A DNA stretch of 32,465 nt from Lachnospiraceae bacterium (lineage in GTDB: Bacteria; Bacillota; Clostridia; Lachnospirales; Lachnospiraceae). The notes below the pieces were generated by a model that was not told where the DNA came from, did no database searches, and saw only the letters and a list, made by a program, of their open reading frames with translations. The position numbers and the translations under genes were made by a program. The stretch's first letter is position 1. Each line of letters begins with the position of its first letter. This document shows, one piece after another, positions 7,140 to 16,720 of this stretch. The stretch spans positions 1 to 32,465 of the forward strand of contig JAILRC010000044.1 of NCBI GenBank assembly GCA_024698485.1, in the 5' to 3' direction.

Positions 7140-10100
7140 ATGAGTAAAGCGACTGTAAGAAGAGAAAAAGTGCAGATCCCCACATACAGGATCGCGGAGC
7201 CGGAAAAGAGTCCGGTGTTTTTGGAAAAGAGAGCCTATCAGGGGAGTACAGGCAGGGTTTATCCCCTTCCCGTAACGGAGAAGATCTATGATGAGAAGGA
7301 AATGAAGGAATATAACGCCATCATCCTTGAAAACGACTATCTCTACGTCATGGTGCTGCCTGAACTTGGCGGACGCATACAGAGAGCCCTGGACAAGACC
7401 AACGGCTATGATTTTGTTTATTACAACCATGTTATAAAGCCTGCCCTTGTGGGACTGGCAGGTCCCTGGATCTCCGGCGGTATCGAATTTAACTGGCCTC
7501 AGCACCACAGACCTTCCACATTTTCACCCGTGGATTCCGACATATCCGAAAACTCCGACGGTTCCGTAACGGCCTACGTGGGCGAGACCGACATAATGTA
7601 CGGCACCAAGTGTAACCTTGCCATAACTCTCTATCCCGACAAGGCATATATTGAGCTTAAGGGACAGCTCTACAATCCCACGGATCTGCCCCAGACCTTC
7701 CTCTGGTGGGCAAATCCCGCAGTTCCCGTAAACGACTATACCTATTCCGTTTTCCCGCCCGACGTTAATGCCGTCATGGACCACGGAAAACGTGCGGTTT
7801 CCACCTTCCCCATTGCAACGGGAGAGTACTACAAGGTGGACTACTCCGCAGGAGTCGACATTTCAAGATACAAGAACATCAAGGTGCCCACATCCTATAT
7901 GGCTGCTCATTCCGATTTTGATTTCATCGGAAACTACGACGAGAGCAGGGAAGCAGGACTTCTTCATGTGGCAGATCACCATGTTTCGCCGGGAAAGAAG
8001 CAGTGGACCTGGGGAAACGGCGATTTCGGAAAGATGTGGGACAAGAACCTCACAGACGAAGATGGTCCTTACATCGAACTCATGACAGGCGTTTACACAG
8101 ACAACCAGCCTGATTTCACGTGGCTCAAGCCCAATGAGGAAAAGACATTCACCCAGTACTTCATGCCCTACAAGAAGGTGGGAAGAGTGTCAAATGCCAC
8201 CAAGGACATCACCATCGGTGTTTCCGACGGTGAACTCAGGGTCTACTCCGCAGGAGAATTCGAAAAGGCCAATGTGTCCGTAAAGTGCGGAGAGTCCACC
8301 ATTCTCAGCAAAAACTACGATCTTAAGCCCGGGGACTGCATCATTGAACCCGTGGGAGACATACATGACTACATCATCACCGTTTCCGCGGGAGACAAAG
8401 TCCTTTGCTCCTACAAGGAGTTTATTCCTGCAGATGTTCCCGTGCCTTCGCCCATGGATCCTCTTAAAGATCCCAAGGAGATCGAGAGCCTGGAGGAACT
8501 TTACCTTGCAGGTCAGCACCTTGAACAGTACAGACATGCCACAAGAAATCCCGAAGCCTATTACCTTGAGGGACTTAAACGCGATAAGACGGACATACGT
8601 TTAAACAATGCCTACGGACTTCTTCTACTGCGCCGCGGCCAGGCGAAGGAAGCGGAAGGCTACTTCAGGACCGCGATCAAGAAGCAGACATGGAGAAATC
8701 CCAATCCATACAGCGGAGAATGTTACTTTAACCTTGGACTTGCTCTTAGGGATCAGGGCTGCTTTAACGAAGCATTTGATGCACTTTACAAGGCTACCTG
8801 GTCAGCCGAGACCGCAGGAAACGCTTTCTATGAAATGGCGGCCATAAGTTCTATCATGGGAAGACCTGAAGAAGCACTTGAATTTGTTGACAAGGCTCTG
8901 ATCCGCAACTGGCACAATATGAACGCAAGAGTCCTGAAACTGGAACTCATGCGTGCAATGGGTAAGGACACAACAGCATTCCTTGAAGAGTCCTATGCCA
9001 TTGACAGACTCTCCTTCGGTATCCTTTACAGAAAACTTGGCAAGGATGAATTTATCTCTGCCATGGGAAACAGAGCAGACAACTGGCTGAACCTTGTGAG
9101 ACTTTACATGAGAAACGGTCTGTTCAGAGTGGCTTACGAACTGCTGTCTGTATGTCCGTTAAAGAATCCCATGATCGAGTACTGGAGAGGCCATGTCCTC
9201 ATGGTTGCGGGCGATATGCAGGGGGCTGTGGAAGTATGGTCCGAAGCTGAGAAGCTTCCTTCCGACTTCTGTTTCCCCAACAATGCTTTTGACATCGGCG
9301 TTTTAAAGGAAGTTCAGATCGCAGGAGAATACATGAAGGTTTCCATGCCCATGGCAGCTTACTATCTCGGAAACATCCTGTATGACAAAAAGAGATACGC
9401 AGAGGCTGAAAGAGAGTGGGAAAAGGCGGCAGCGTTAAAAACTGACTTTGCCATGGTCTACAGAAATCTCTCCATCGTTTATTACAATAAAAACCACAAT
9501 TCCGCCAAGGCGCTGGATGCCATCGGAAGAGCATGCGCTCTTGAGCCGGACAACAGCCGCTTCATTCTGGAGCAGGATCAGCTTCTTGCAAGAGTAGGGG
9601 CAGATCCGCTGGTACGACTTTCCCTCATGGAAGGAGACGAGAAGCTTGTTGAAGAGAGAGACGCTCTGTGCCTTAGATACGTTCGTCTGCTTAACATGAA
9701 CGGCAAGCACGAAGAAGCATATGAAATGCTGAAGAAGCATGTTTTCCATGTTTGGGAAGGCGGCGAAGGAAAGATCGCGGACGAGTACAAGAACGCTCTC
9801 TTTGCACTTTCTTCAAAGGCTCTGGCTAACGGTGAATATGACAAGGCTCTGGAACTTTGCGAGAAGACCTTCACCTACCCCGATAACCTGGGCGAAGGTA
9901 AGCTCTTTAACGTTCCCGACAACAAGGCATGGTTCATGATCGGCGAGATAAAGACAGCCAAGGGAGACAAGGCCGGAGCCATGGAAGCCTATAAAAAGGC
10001 AGCTGAAGGCGAGGTTCGTCCCGAACTTGTGCGTTACTACAATGACATCCCTTCGGATTACATCTTCTGGCTGGGACTTGCAAAAGCACGTCTTGGACTT

Positions 10101-10301
10101 AAGGAAGAAGCACTTGCTGCCATGAGGAGCCTTATCGACTTCGGTAACGAGCATCTTAATGACAAGGTGGAGTACGATTTCTTTGCGGTTTCCATGCCCG
10201 AACTGGAAGTTTACGAGGAAGACATAAAGAAGAACAATGACGACTATTGCAAGCACCTTGTGGATCTGGGCGTCAAAGGTCTTTCGGAGATAGAAAAATA
10301 A
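7140..10301 (+). CDS. DUF5107 domain protein with tetratricopeptide repeats
   Basis: A 1053-residue cytoplasmic protein with no signal peptide or membrane segment. Residues about 40-350 are a DUF5107 domain with a galactose-mutarotase-like beta-sandwich. The stretch VMVLPELGGRIQRALDK (about 63-79) resembles the aldose-epimerase GGR region, and FLWWANPAVPVN is typical of the family. Residues about 440-1040 are helical TPR-like repeats (for example RRGQAKEAEGYFRTAI, KKRYAEAEREWEKAAALK, KALDAIGRACALEPDN). Such proteins are often found beside glycoside hydrolases, but no reaction is established to my knowledge; sugar binding or modification is inference. Start ATG 7140 with AGAAGG ten bases upstream. 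It is the first gene of an operon with GH115, 39 bases ahead of that gene's likely start. Confidence 0.82.
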   Translation: MSKATVRREKVQIPTYRIAEPEKSPVFLEKRAYQGSTGRVYPLPVTEKIYDEKEMKEYNAIILENDYLYVMVLPELGGRIQRALDKTNGYDFVYYNHVIKPALVGLAGPWISGGIEFNWPQHHRPSTFSPVDSDISENSDGSVTAYVGETDIMYGTKCNLAITLYPDKAYIELKGQLYNPTDLPQTFLWWANPAVPVNDYTYSVFPPDVNAVMDHGKRAVSTFPIATGEYYKVDYSAGVDISRYKNIKVPTSYMAAHSDFDFIGNYDESREAGLLHVADHHVSPGKKQWTWGNGDFGKMWDKNLTDEDGPYIELMTGVYTDNQPDFTWLKPNEEKTFTQYFMPYKKVGRVSNATKDITIGVSDGELRVYSAGEFEKANVSVKCGESTILSKNYDLKPGDCIIEPVGDIHDYIITVSAGDKVLCSYKEFIPADVPVPSPMDPLKDPKEIESLEELYLAGQHLEQYRHATRNPEAYYLEGLKRDKTDIRLNNAYGLLLLRRGQAKEAEGYFRTAIKKQTWRNPNPYSGECYFNLGLALRDQGCFNEAFDALYKATWSAETAGNAFYEMAAISSIMGRPEEALEFVDKALIRNWHNMNARVLKLELMRAMGKDTTAFLEESYAIDRLSFGILYRKLGKDEFISAMGNRADNWLNLVRLYMRNGLFRVAYELLSVCPLKNPMIEYWRGHVLMVAGDMQGAVEVWSEAEKLPSDFCFPNNAFDIGVLKEVQIAGEYMKVSMPMAAYYLGNILYDKKRYAEAEREWEKAAALKTDFAMVYRNLSIVYYNKNHNSAKALDAIGRACALEPDNSRFILEQDQLLARVGADPLVRLSLMEGDEKLVEERDALCLRYVRLLNMNGKHEEAYEMLKKHVFHVWEGGEGKIADEYKNALFALSSKALANGEYDKALELCEKTFTYPDNLGEGKLFNVPDNKAWFMIGEIKTAKGDKAGAMEAYKKAAEGEVRPELVRYYNDIPSDYIFWLGLAKARLGLKEEALAAMRSLIDFGNEHLNDKVEYDFFAVSMPELEVYEEDIKKNNDDYCKHLVDLGVKGLSEIEK

Positions 10302-10340
10302 GGAACTTTACAACAGTCTTTGGTGCCGGGAGGCAGGATC

Positions 10341-13300
10341 ATGATCATTCGGAGATATGACAGCATCAGAATAGTAGTTGAAGACAACGGAAGTGAGGCC
10401 GTACGCATTGCTGCGGCCAATCTTGCCCGGGACTTTGAGACTGCCATGGATGTAAAGGAAACTGCGGGAAATGAATGTGCAGCGGTCATTAGGATAGTGA
10501 ACGGTGACGAAAACCTGCCCCGGGAAGGCTATACATTAAAATGCAAAGGCAACGAACTTCTGATCCGCGGTGCCGACAGGAGAGGTACCATCTACGGCAT
10601 ATACACCTTTTCCGAGATGCTGGGCATCTCCCCCTGGTACTTTATGGCGGACGTTCCGGTTCCGAAGACACCGGAACTGGAGATCGTGGATGGTTTTGAA
10701 ACCTCCGACCATCCTGTTGTTGAGTACCGCGGCATATTCATAAACGACGAGGAAGAACTGGATAAATGGGTGAGCCTCCATATGGGGGAAAACACCATCG
10801 GGGTAAACACCTATGCAGTGATCTTTGAACTCCTTCTGCGCCTTAAAATGAACTATATCTGGCCTGCAATGCATGTGAATTCCTTCAACATGAACAGGGA
10901 GAACGGAGAACTGGCGGAGCGCATGGGTATCGTGGTGGGAACCAGCCACTGCGATATGCTGATGAGGAGCAACAACAGGGAGTGGATCCCCTGGGTCACA
11001 AAAAAAGGATATGCGGGAGCGAAATACGATTACTCCATACCCGGAAGGAACAGGGAGATCCTTAACGAGTACTGGGCAGAGAGCGTGGACCAGAACAAGG
11101 ATTTTGAAGTGAGCTACACCCTGGGAATGCGAGGTGTCCACGATTCCGGCTTCGAAGTGAGAAACCTGTCGAACCTCATGGGAAAAGCCCTGGTGGATGC
11201 CAAGACAAAGCTTCTGGAAGAGATAATAGAGACTCAGGAAAAGATCATAGCAGACCGGGTTTCCGGGGATGTTATGAAGCTTTTTGTACCCTATAAGGAA
11301 GTGCTGGAACTTTACGACAACGGTCTTAAAGTACCCGAGGATGTGACTCTTGTGTGGGTAAACGACAACTACGGCTATGTCCGCCGTTACCCCAGTGAAG
11401 AGGAAAAGAACAGAGCGGGCGGAAACGGTATCTATTACCACAATTCCTACTGGGCTCCTCCGGGAAACTCATATATGTTTGTAAACACCATCCCTCTTGC
11501 TCATACGGCCAATGAGCTTAGAAAAGCCTATGCCGAGGGTATCAGGAAACTCTGGGTGACGAACTTCGGAACACTGAAACCCTTTGAAGAGGAAATGAGT
11601 TTCTTTGCGGACCTGGCCTGGGAAACAGGAAAAAAGTCCGGTTCCACCGATGATGTGGACCTCTGGCTTAAGAGCTGGCTGAGTAAGACCTTCGGAACAA
11701 GCTTTCTCGTGCGTGATTTAAGAGGTCTTGCCATTCTTCTGAATGACTTCGACCAGATCTCAAACGTCCGTAAGATCGAGCATCTGGACATAGACAACTT
11801 TGCTCTTAAGGGTTACGGAGACGAAGGCGGCCACAGGCTTTTGTTCTATGAAAAGATATTTAAAAAGGCCAACGATATTTGGAAGAGCCTGCCACAGGAA
11901 CAGCAGGATGCTTTCTTTGAACTTGTGGTCATGAAGATACACGCTGTCTACTATTCCAATGCCATGTTTTACTACGCTGACAGGAGCAACCTGTGCATGA
12001 GGCAGGGGAAAAGAGCGGCAGCCCACAAATACACCTTGCTTTCTTTGAAGTTTGAACGTCTAAGGAAGCAGATGATCTATTACTACAACAATGTCATGGC
12101 TGAAGGCAAATGGAGCGGCATTTTGACTCCGGAGGATTTTCCGCCTCCGAGAACGGCATGTTTCCCGCCCTGTATGCCCCCCTTCAACTATGATGAGAAT
12201 AAGATGGTGGTCACCACCTGGAGCGGAGACGACAGCCTTTCTTTCAACGGCTTCAACACGAAATGGATAGAGATCGCCAACGCAGGCATGGGAGAGATCG
12301 GTTTTGAGATCGTCGCACCCAAGTGGCTTAACATATCCTGCAAAAAAGGAAAGGTTGCGGAAGAGAGAAGGATCTTTGTTGAGAACCTGTCTTTTACGGA
12401 CTGTTCCGGTGTCATCAACGTGAGCTGCCTTGAAACAGGCGAAAAGGCCAGGATCCCCGTTACCGTAAAGAAAGCCGATAAGAGAGAAGATGACAGAAGG
12501 ATCGTCATTGAAGGAACGGATTTCGTAAAAGAGAAGGGAAGAGTGTCGGTCATAGCACGTCTCGGACGTGATCACGGCAATCTTGTGCAATTGGACGAAG
12601 AGGGAGCGAGCGTAAGCTACAACTTTTCCGTTACGGATGAGAAGGCTGTTGCCACCCTCATCATCCACCGTTTCCCCACACTTAATTCTGTGGGAAGGAT
12701 CCGCGCAAAGATCACCCTGGACCGGAAAAACTATCTTTATGAAGCGGAAGCCAGAGATGAACACATGGCGAACTGGAAGGACAATGTGCAGAACAATGTG
12801 GATACAGGCTGTCCCATTTCTGTTCCCCTTACCGCAGGAGAACACACCCTTACTGTTACATGCGTTGACAGGTACTTTGCATTTTCGCGCCTTTTCCTGC
12901 TTTTGGACGCAGGGAAACGTTTCAATACGGGAACTGCCTGTTACGGAGACGATCTTCCCGGTGAGTTCGATACTGAAAAAGCGGCGGAACAGCTTTACGG
13001 TCACATTAAGCTCGATCCTCCGAGAGAGATCTTCACCACCCTTGATGAAGTGAAGAATGCCAACACGGACTATGATGCTTACAAGCCCGGAGAGTACCCC
13101 GTTCCTCTTGATGAATGGAAGAGGGAGAGTTTACGGACTTACAGGGAGATCTTCAGATCCGCGAAGAAGCCCTTCGAAAGGGAATTTGATGCGGCAGCGG
13201 CCATGGCAGGAACGGATTTCGCCTTCATCGAGGATAAGGAGCACTGGCTCACCTATTGCAATTCTCCCTCCCACGGAGGCTGCGGCCTTGCCATGTATGT

Positions 13301-13625
13301 GCGGAAGAAGGATATGCATTTTACTTATGATACGGCTCCCGCACTGAACTATTGCTTCGAGACCTTCGTAAAGGACAAGTACACCCTGTGGCTCAGACTT
13401 TTCATGTGGGGCGACGATCAGTCTCACTTTGAAGTCACAATAGACGGTGAGCGCTTCGAGCAGCGTGATTTTATTAAGCCAGCCCTGTGGAGCTACAGCT
13501 CCGAAAACACCTGGAAATGGTACCCGGTCTGTGTTAAGGAACTTTCGCCGAGACGGCATATGCTTACTGTACGGCTCCTTGATTCAAGACTAAGGATCGA
13601 CAAGATCAGAATAGACACAATGTAA
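10341..13625 (+). CDS. GH115 alpha-glucuronidase
   Basis: A glycoside hydrolase family 115 protein of 1094 residues. The family removes (4-O-methyl-)glucuronic acid from internal or terminal xylose of glucuronoxylan; some members act on arabinogalactan. Order: an N-terminal hexosaminidase-like domain 2 (about 1-120, ending GADRRGTIYGIYTFSEMLGISPWYFMADVPVP), a TIM-barrel catalytic region (about 125-470, with VEYRGIFINDEE, LKMNYIWPAMH, GIVVGTSHCDMLMRS, LGMRGVHDSG and VWVNDNYGYVRRYPS), a helical region, and C-terminal beta domains (from about 600). No signal peptide, so it should act on imported oligosaccharides. The start ATG 10341 has GGGAGG eight bases upstream; the open frame from 10320 uses a TTG without a ribosome site. 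DUF1961 follows after 11 bases. Confidence 0.92.
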   Translation: MIIRRYDSIRIVVEDNGSEAVRIAAANLARDFETAMDVKETAGNECAAVIRIVNGDENLPREGYTLKCKGNELLIRGADRRGTIYGIYTFSEMLGISPWYFMADVPVPKTPELEIVDGFETSDHPVVEYRGIFINDEEELDKWVSLHMGENTIGVNTYAVIFELLLRLKMNYIWPAMHVNSFNMNRENGELAERMGIVVGTSHCDMLMRSNNREWIPWVTKKGYAGAKYDYSIPGRNREILNEYWAESVDQNKDFEVSYTLGMRGVHDSGFEVRNLSNLMGKALVDAKTKLLEEIIETQEKIIADRVSGDVMKLFVPYKEVLELYDNGLKVPEDVTLVWVNDNYGYVRRYPSEEEKNRAGGNGIYYHNSYWAPPGNSYMFVNTIPLAHTANELRKAYAEGIRKLWVTNFGTLKPFEEEMSFFADLAWETGKKSGSTDDVDLWLKSWLSKTFGTSFLVRDLRGLAILLNDFDQISNVRKIEHLDIDNFALKGYGDEGGHRLLFYEKIFKKANDIWKSLPQEQQDAFFELVVMKIHAVYYSNAMFYYADRSNLCMRQGKRAAAHKYTLLSLKFERLRKQMIYYYNNVMAEGKWSGILTPEDFPPPRTACFPPCMPPFNYDENKMVVTTWSGDDSLSFNGFNTKWIEIANAGMGEIGFEIVAPKWLNISCKKGKVAEERRIFVENLSFTDCSGVINVSCLETGEKARIPVTVKKADKREDDRRIVIEGTDFVKEKGRVSVIARLGRDHGNLVQLDEEGASVSYNFSVTDEKAVATLIIHRFPTLNSVGRIRAKITLDRKNYLYEAEARDEHMANWKDNVQNNVDTGCPISVPLTAGEHTLTVTCVDRYFAFSRLFLLLDAGKRFNTGTACYGDDLPGEFDTEKAAEQLYGHIKLDPPREIFTTLDEVKNANTDYDAYKPGEYPVPLDEWKRESLRTYREIFRSAKKPFEREFDAAAAMAGTDFAFIEDKEHWLTYCNSPSHGGCGLAMYVRKKDMHFTYDTAPALNYCFETFVKDKYTLWLRLFMWGDDQSHFEVTIDGERFEQRDFIKPALWSYSSENTWKWYPVCVKELSPRRHMLTVRLLDSRLRIDKIRIDTM

Positions 13626-13636
13626 AAGGGGAATAT

Positions 13637-14296
13637 ATGAGCAGATTGATCTATGAAAACCCTCTGGCGTCGGAAAAGGATGTGGAGGGATGGACACTTG
13701 AAGGACAGGCGAAGGTGAGCTTTGAAGACGGCTGCATGCGCATGGAAAATGCCATGTCGGCTGAGAATGGGCAGAAAGCCAATTATGTGTTCTGGTGCGA
13801 CAGGGAATTTCCGGACAACATTGAGATCACCTGGGAATTCAAGCCCATCCGTGAACCCGGACTTGCCATCATGTTCTTTGCTGCAAAGGGAATTAACGGA
13901 GAGGACATATTTGACGAAAAACTTCAGAAGAGGACGGGAGAGTACCCCCTCTATCACCATGGGGACATCAATGCTTTCCATGTTTCCTACTTCAGAAGAA
14001 AAGAACCTGACGAAAGACAGTTTCACACCTGTAATCTCAGAAAGAGCTACGGCTTTAATCTTGTGGCGCAGGGAGCGGATCCCATTCCCGATGTGTCGGA
14101 CTGCGTGGATTTCTACAGGATGAAGTTGATCAAAAAGACGAACAGAGTGGAGTTCTACGTGAATGATCTCATGTCTTTTGCCTATGATGATGACGGTGAG
14201 ACCTTCGGAAAGCCATTAAAAGAGGGCAAGATCGGCTTACGCCAACTCGCCCCCATGGCTGCAGTATATAAGAATCTTAAGGTATATGCTTTATGA
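13637..14296 (+). CDS. DUF1961 family protein
   Basis: A 219-residue single-domain protein of the DUF1961 family, which has a concanavalin-A-like beta-jelly-roll fold seen in lectins and glycosidases. Typical parts are IEITWEFKPIREPGLAIMFFAA, GDINAFHVSYFRR and RVEFYVNDLMSFAYDDDGE. It has no signal peptide and is the third gene of the DUF5107-GH115 operon, so it probably handles the same sugar inside the cell; catalysis or binding cannot be decided here. AAGGGGA lies just before ATG 13637. Its stop codon ends at 14296 and the convergent esterase stop begins at 14297, with no room for a terminator. Confidence 0.82.
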   Translation: MSRLIYENPLASEKDVEGWTLEGQAKVSFEDGCMRMENAMSAENGQKANYVFWCDREFPDNIEITWEFKPIREPGLAIMFFAAKGINGEDIFDEKLQKRTGEYPLYHHGDINAFHVSYFRRKEPDERQFHTCNLRKSYGFNLVAQGADPIPDVSDCVDFYRMKLIKKTNRVEFYVNDLMSFAYDDDGETFGKPLKEGKIGLRQLAPMAAVYKNLKVYAL

Positions 14297-15925
14297 TCAT
14301 GCTCTGAACTCGATGATACGGCTCTCTGCACCTTCGGATCCGTCGGCAAATTTAGCCGCAACGTAAACCTGATAAACATCGCTGGCAGGAATTGTGAAAG
14401 GAAGAACGGCTGCGCTCTTCTTTTCTTCTGCCGTGACGGTCTTTAAAGGGAAGAACTGGAAGTCAACGGAACCCTTGCGGTAAACTGTGTAGGATACAGC
14501 GCCTTCCACGTCGTTCCAGATCAGCAGGAAGTTTGCCACACCGTCTGCGATGTGAAGTTCCTGAAGAGCAAAGCCTGAAGGCTTTGTGGAATCTGCGGGA
14601 GCGGGATTTGCAACTGGAGCGGGCTTGTCGATCTTGAAATCCGTTGTGATGGCGGGTTTAAGAGGAGCAAGTTCCGGTCTGTCGGAAGCAAGGATGGCTT
14701 CAGCCACCAGTTTTGCGAACATTGTTGCACCGTACTCCTGAAGGTGAGTGTTGTCGTGAACACCGTCGGCATATGCTCCTTCAGGGTAAGCACCTGCTGC
14801 TGCCCAAAGGTAGATGAGTTTGGATTCTTCACTTCCGATGGAGTTCAGGTAATCAACCGTAAGGTTGCAAAGGTCGATGCAGGGAACATTTTCTTCCTCT
14901 GCCACTTTCACCATGGCATCCCTGTACTTTCCGAAGGATGCGATGAAATTGCCTTCATGGTCGTCGCAGTTTCTTCTCGCGATGGGGGTTACAAGAACAA
15001 GAGTAACCTTTCTCGCACGGCAGGAACGGATGTACTTCTTGAGCCAGAAACCGAAATCTGCGGTGGAAACGAATCTGTTGGGGCGGACTGCCGTGGCATC
15101 GTTGTGTCCCCACTGGATGAAGCAGTAATCTCCGGGAGCGGAGAGAGCGAGAAGTCTGTCCCACTTGCCTTCGTTAATGAAGGAACGGGAACTTCTGGCA
15201 CCGATGGAACGGTTCTCTATGTTAAAGAGAGGGGTTTCGTAAATGTGATTCTGAGGATAGCAAAGGTCGGGAGACTGGATCTCGGGAGTGTCTTTGCCGC
15301 CGTTAAAGAATCTGTAAAGCACCTGGCCCCAGCCGGTCTGAGGATAGTAGAACTTCTCATAGGACTGAACTGTTGAGTCGGAAGCAAGGAAAACAGTGGG
15401 CTTTGCCTTGGGAGCCTTTAAAGGGATCTCTTCGTAGGCGATGTCTGTGATCTCGAAGAAACCTGCCTTGGCCTCTTCTTTTAACTTTGCATCCGAAGGG
15501 ATGAAGAACTGAAGGAGCGTGTCATCTTCAACGGAACAGAGAGTGAATTCGGCCTCAGCCTCGCTCTTTGCGGGGACCGCAAAGGCGTTCAGCTTCAGGA
15601 TGTTATTTGCAAAACAGCTGACCTTTAACTCGCTGTCTGTGGGATTCTTAAAACGCACGGTCCATTTGCCGTCCTTAAGACCTGTGTTCTTTTTGAAACC
15701 AAGTCCCTCGGCATAGCAGTACACACCGAAGCCTGTGGACTCGGTCTCGGTCCAGTTAAGGGATGTGAGCTTGAGACCGTCATTTGTTATTGTAAAAAAT
15801 TCGGAAGTCTCCTTCCAGGAGATCTCCTTGAAATAGGGTTTACGTTCTGTATAAACTCCGTTGTTCCAACCGCCCGCAGGAAGGGGATAGGTTACGGAAA
15901 CGGGAGTAAGTTCATCATAAAACAT
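14297..15925 (-). CDS. SGNH-family carbohydrate acetylesterase (CE12 / rhamnogalacturonan acetylesterase-like)
   Basis: A 542-residue esterase, probably removing acetyl groups from a polysaccharide fragment. An N-terminal beta domain (about residues 1-165) of a galactose-binding-like type precedes the SGNH catalytic domain. Its blocks are the nucleophile ASDST (Ser184), the block II region NIENRSIGARSSRSF, QWGHNDAT (block III), and DNTH (Asp391, His394). A C-terminal fibronectin-III-like domain covers about 440-542. There is no signal peptide. I start it at the ATG at 15925 because GAGGTG precedes it; the frame is open to 16051 but without a ribosome site. The CE12-like block order suggests rhamnogalacturonan or xylan acetylesterase. 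It is single and divergent from the YesL genes. Confidence 0.83.
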   Translation of the reverse strand: MFYDELTPVSVTYPLPAGGWNNGVYTERKPYFKEISWKETSEFFTITNDGLKLTSLNWTETESTGFGVYCYAEGLGFKKNTGLKDGKWTVRFKNPTDSELKVSCFANNILKLNAFAVPAKSEAEAEFTLCSVEDDTLLQFFIPSDAKLKEEAKAGFFEITDIAYEEIPLKAPKAKPTVFLASDSTVQSYEKFYYPQTGWGQVLYRFFNGGKDTPEIQSPDLCYPQNHIYETPLFNIENRSIGARSSRSFINEGKWDRLLALSAPGDYCFIQWGHNDATAVRPNRFVSTADFGFWLKKYIRSCRARKVTLVLVTPIARRNCDDHEGNFIASFGKYRDAMVKVAEEENVPCIDLCNLTVDYLNSIGSEESKLIYLWAAAGAYPEGAYADGVHDNTHLQEYGATMFAKLVAEAILASDRPELAPLKPAITTDFKIDKPAPVANPAPADSTKPSGFALQELHIADGVANFLLIWNDVEGAVSYTVYRKGSVDFQFFPLKTVTAEEKKSAAVLPFTIPASDVYQVYVAAKFADGSEGAESRIIEFRA

Positions 15926-15958
15926 GGGTTTCACCTCGTATTTTAATATGTTGGGTGG

Positions 15959-15967
15959 ATTATAACA
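15959..15967 (-). promoter_or_regulatory. Extended -10 promoter of the esterase gene
   Basis: On the minus strand TGT-TATAAT is a consensus extended -10, about 34 bases upstream of the esterase start. The -35 region is only a T-run. Confidence 0.5.
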
Positions 15968-16010
15968 TTGATGGAAATCAAAAAAAAGGCAAAAAACACC
16001 GATTAAGGAA

Positions 16011-16039
16011 TTGACACTTTTTAAAAAAGATGATACTTT
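16011..16039 (+). promoter_or_regulatory. Promoter of the YesL-family genes
   Basis: A perfect TTGACA (16011-16016), a 17-base spacer, and TACTTT (16034-16039) preceded by TGA, an extended -10 arrangement. About 30 bases upstream of the first DUF624 gene. Confidence 0.5.
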
Positions 16040-16069
16040 TCGCTTAAACAACCGAAAGGAAAACGTTTT

Positions 16070-16720
16070 ATGGCATCAGAATCAAAATTGTTTGACCCCG
16101 AGGGTCTGTTGATGACAAGCTTCGACACGGTCAAAAATCTCATCATATTAAACCTGCTCACCATCATATGCTCCCTCCCCATTGTGACCGCGGGAGCAGC
16201 CTTCACCGCTCTTCATTACTCCGTTCTTAAGATGGTGAGGAACGAAGAAGGGTACATTTCAAAGAACTTTTTTAAATCTTTCAAAGAAAATCTGAAGCAG
16301 GGCATAGGTTTCTCCGTCATCATGCTTTTGGCGGGAGCCTTCATAGGAGCAGCCTTTTATGCAACACTCATGTTTGAGGAAGATCCCGGTTTTGTAAAAC
16401 TTGCGAGAGTCCTGCTGGTTGTAATGGCTGTGGCCTACATTTTGCAGCTGACTTTCTTCTTCCCTGTTCAGGCAAAACTTGCGGCCACCCTTAGTCAGAA
16501 CATGTCAAATGCTTTTAAAATGGCACTTTCACATTTTCCCATGACTCTGCTCATGATAGTGCTGAATGCGTTGCCCTTTGTGATCTGCTATTTCTTCAAC
16601 TTCCTGATCCCGGTGCTTTTGATCTTCGGATTTTCTCTTCCGGCCATCTGGGATGCGAAATTATATGACAAGATATTTAAGAAACTGGAGGATGATCTGA
16701 ATGCCCGGGAAGATATTTGA
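16070..16720 (+). CDS. YesL (DUF624) family membrane protein, copy 1
   Basis: A 216-residue integral membrane protein of the YesL/DUF624 family, often encoded near sugar ABC transporters in Firmicutes; its molecular role is not established. About four to five membrane segments are visible: 23-48, 80-102, 113-135 and two near 155-190. The conserved block LHYSVLKMVRNEEGYISKNFFKSFKENLKQ lies after the first hairpin. The start ATG 16070 has AAAGGA upstream. The next gene begins inside this one (20-base overlap), and the two proteins are paralogues sharing KMVRNEEGY. Confidence 0.85.
   Translation: MASESKLFDPEGLLMTSFDTVKNLIILNLLTIICSLPIVTAGAAFTALHYSVLKMVRNEEGYISKNFFKSFKENLKQGIGFSVIMLLAGAFIGAAFYATLMFEEDPGFVKLARVLLVVMAVAYILQLTFFFPVQAKLAATLSQNMSNAFKMALSHFPMTLLMIVLNALPFVICYFFNFLIPVLLIFGFSLPAIWDAKLYDKIFKKLEDDLNAREDI

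Noticed and set aside
10320-10340. Upstream TTG/GTG start for the GH115 gene.
   Set aside because: No ribosome site precedes them, while GGGAGG lies eight bases before ATG 10341.
14744-15376. Long plus-strand frame opposite the esterase.
   Set aside because: It is an antisense shadow of the esterase coding sequence, with no ribosome site and no recognisable domain.
15926-16051. 42-residue N-terminal extension of the esterase with a hydrophobic stretch that could look like a signal peptide.
   Set aside because: It has no ribosome site and overlaps the promoters of both divergent genes; GAGGTG precedes the ATG at 15925.
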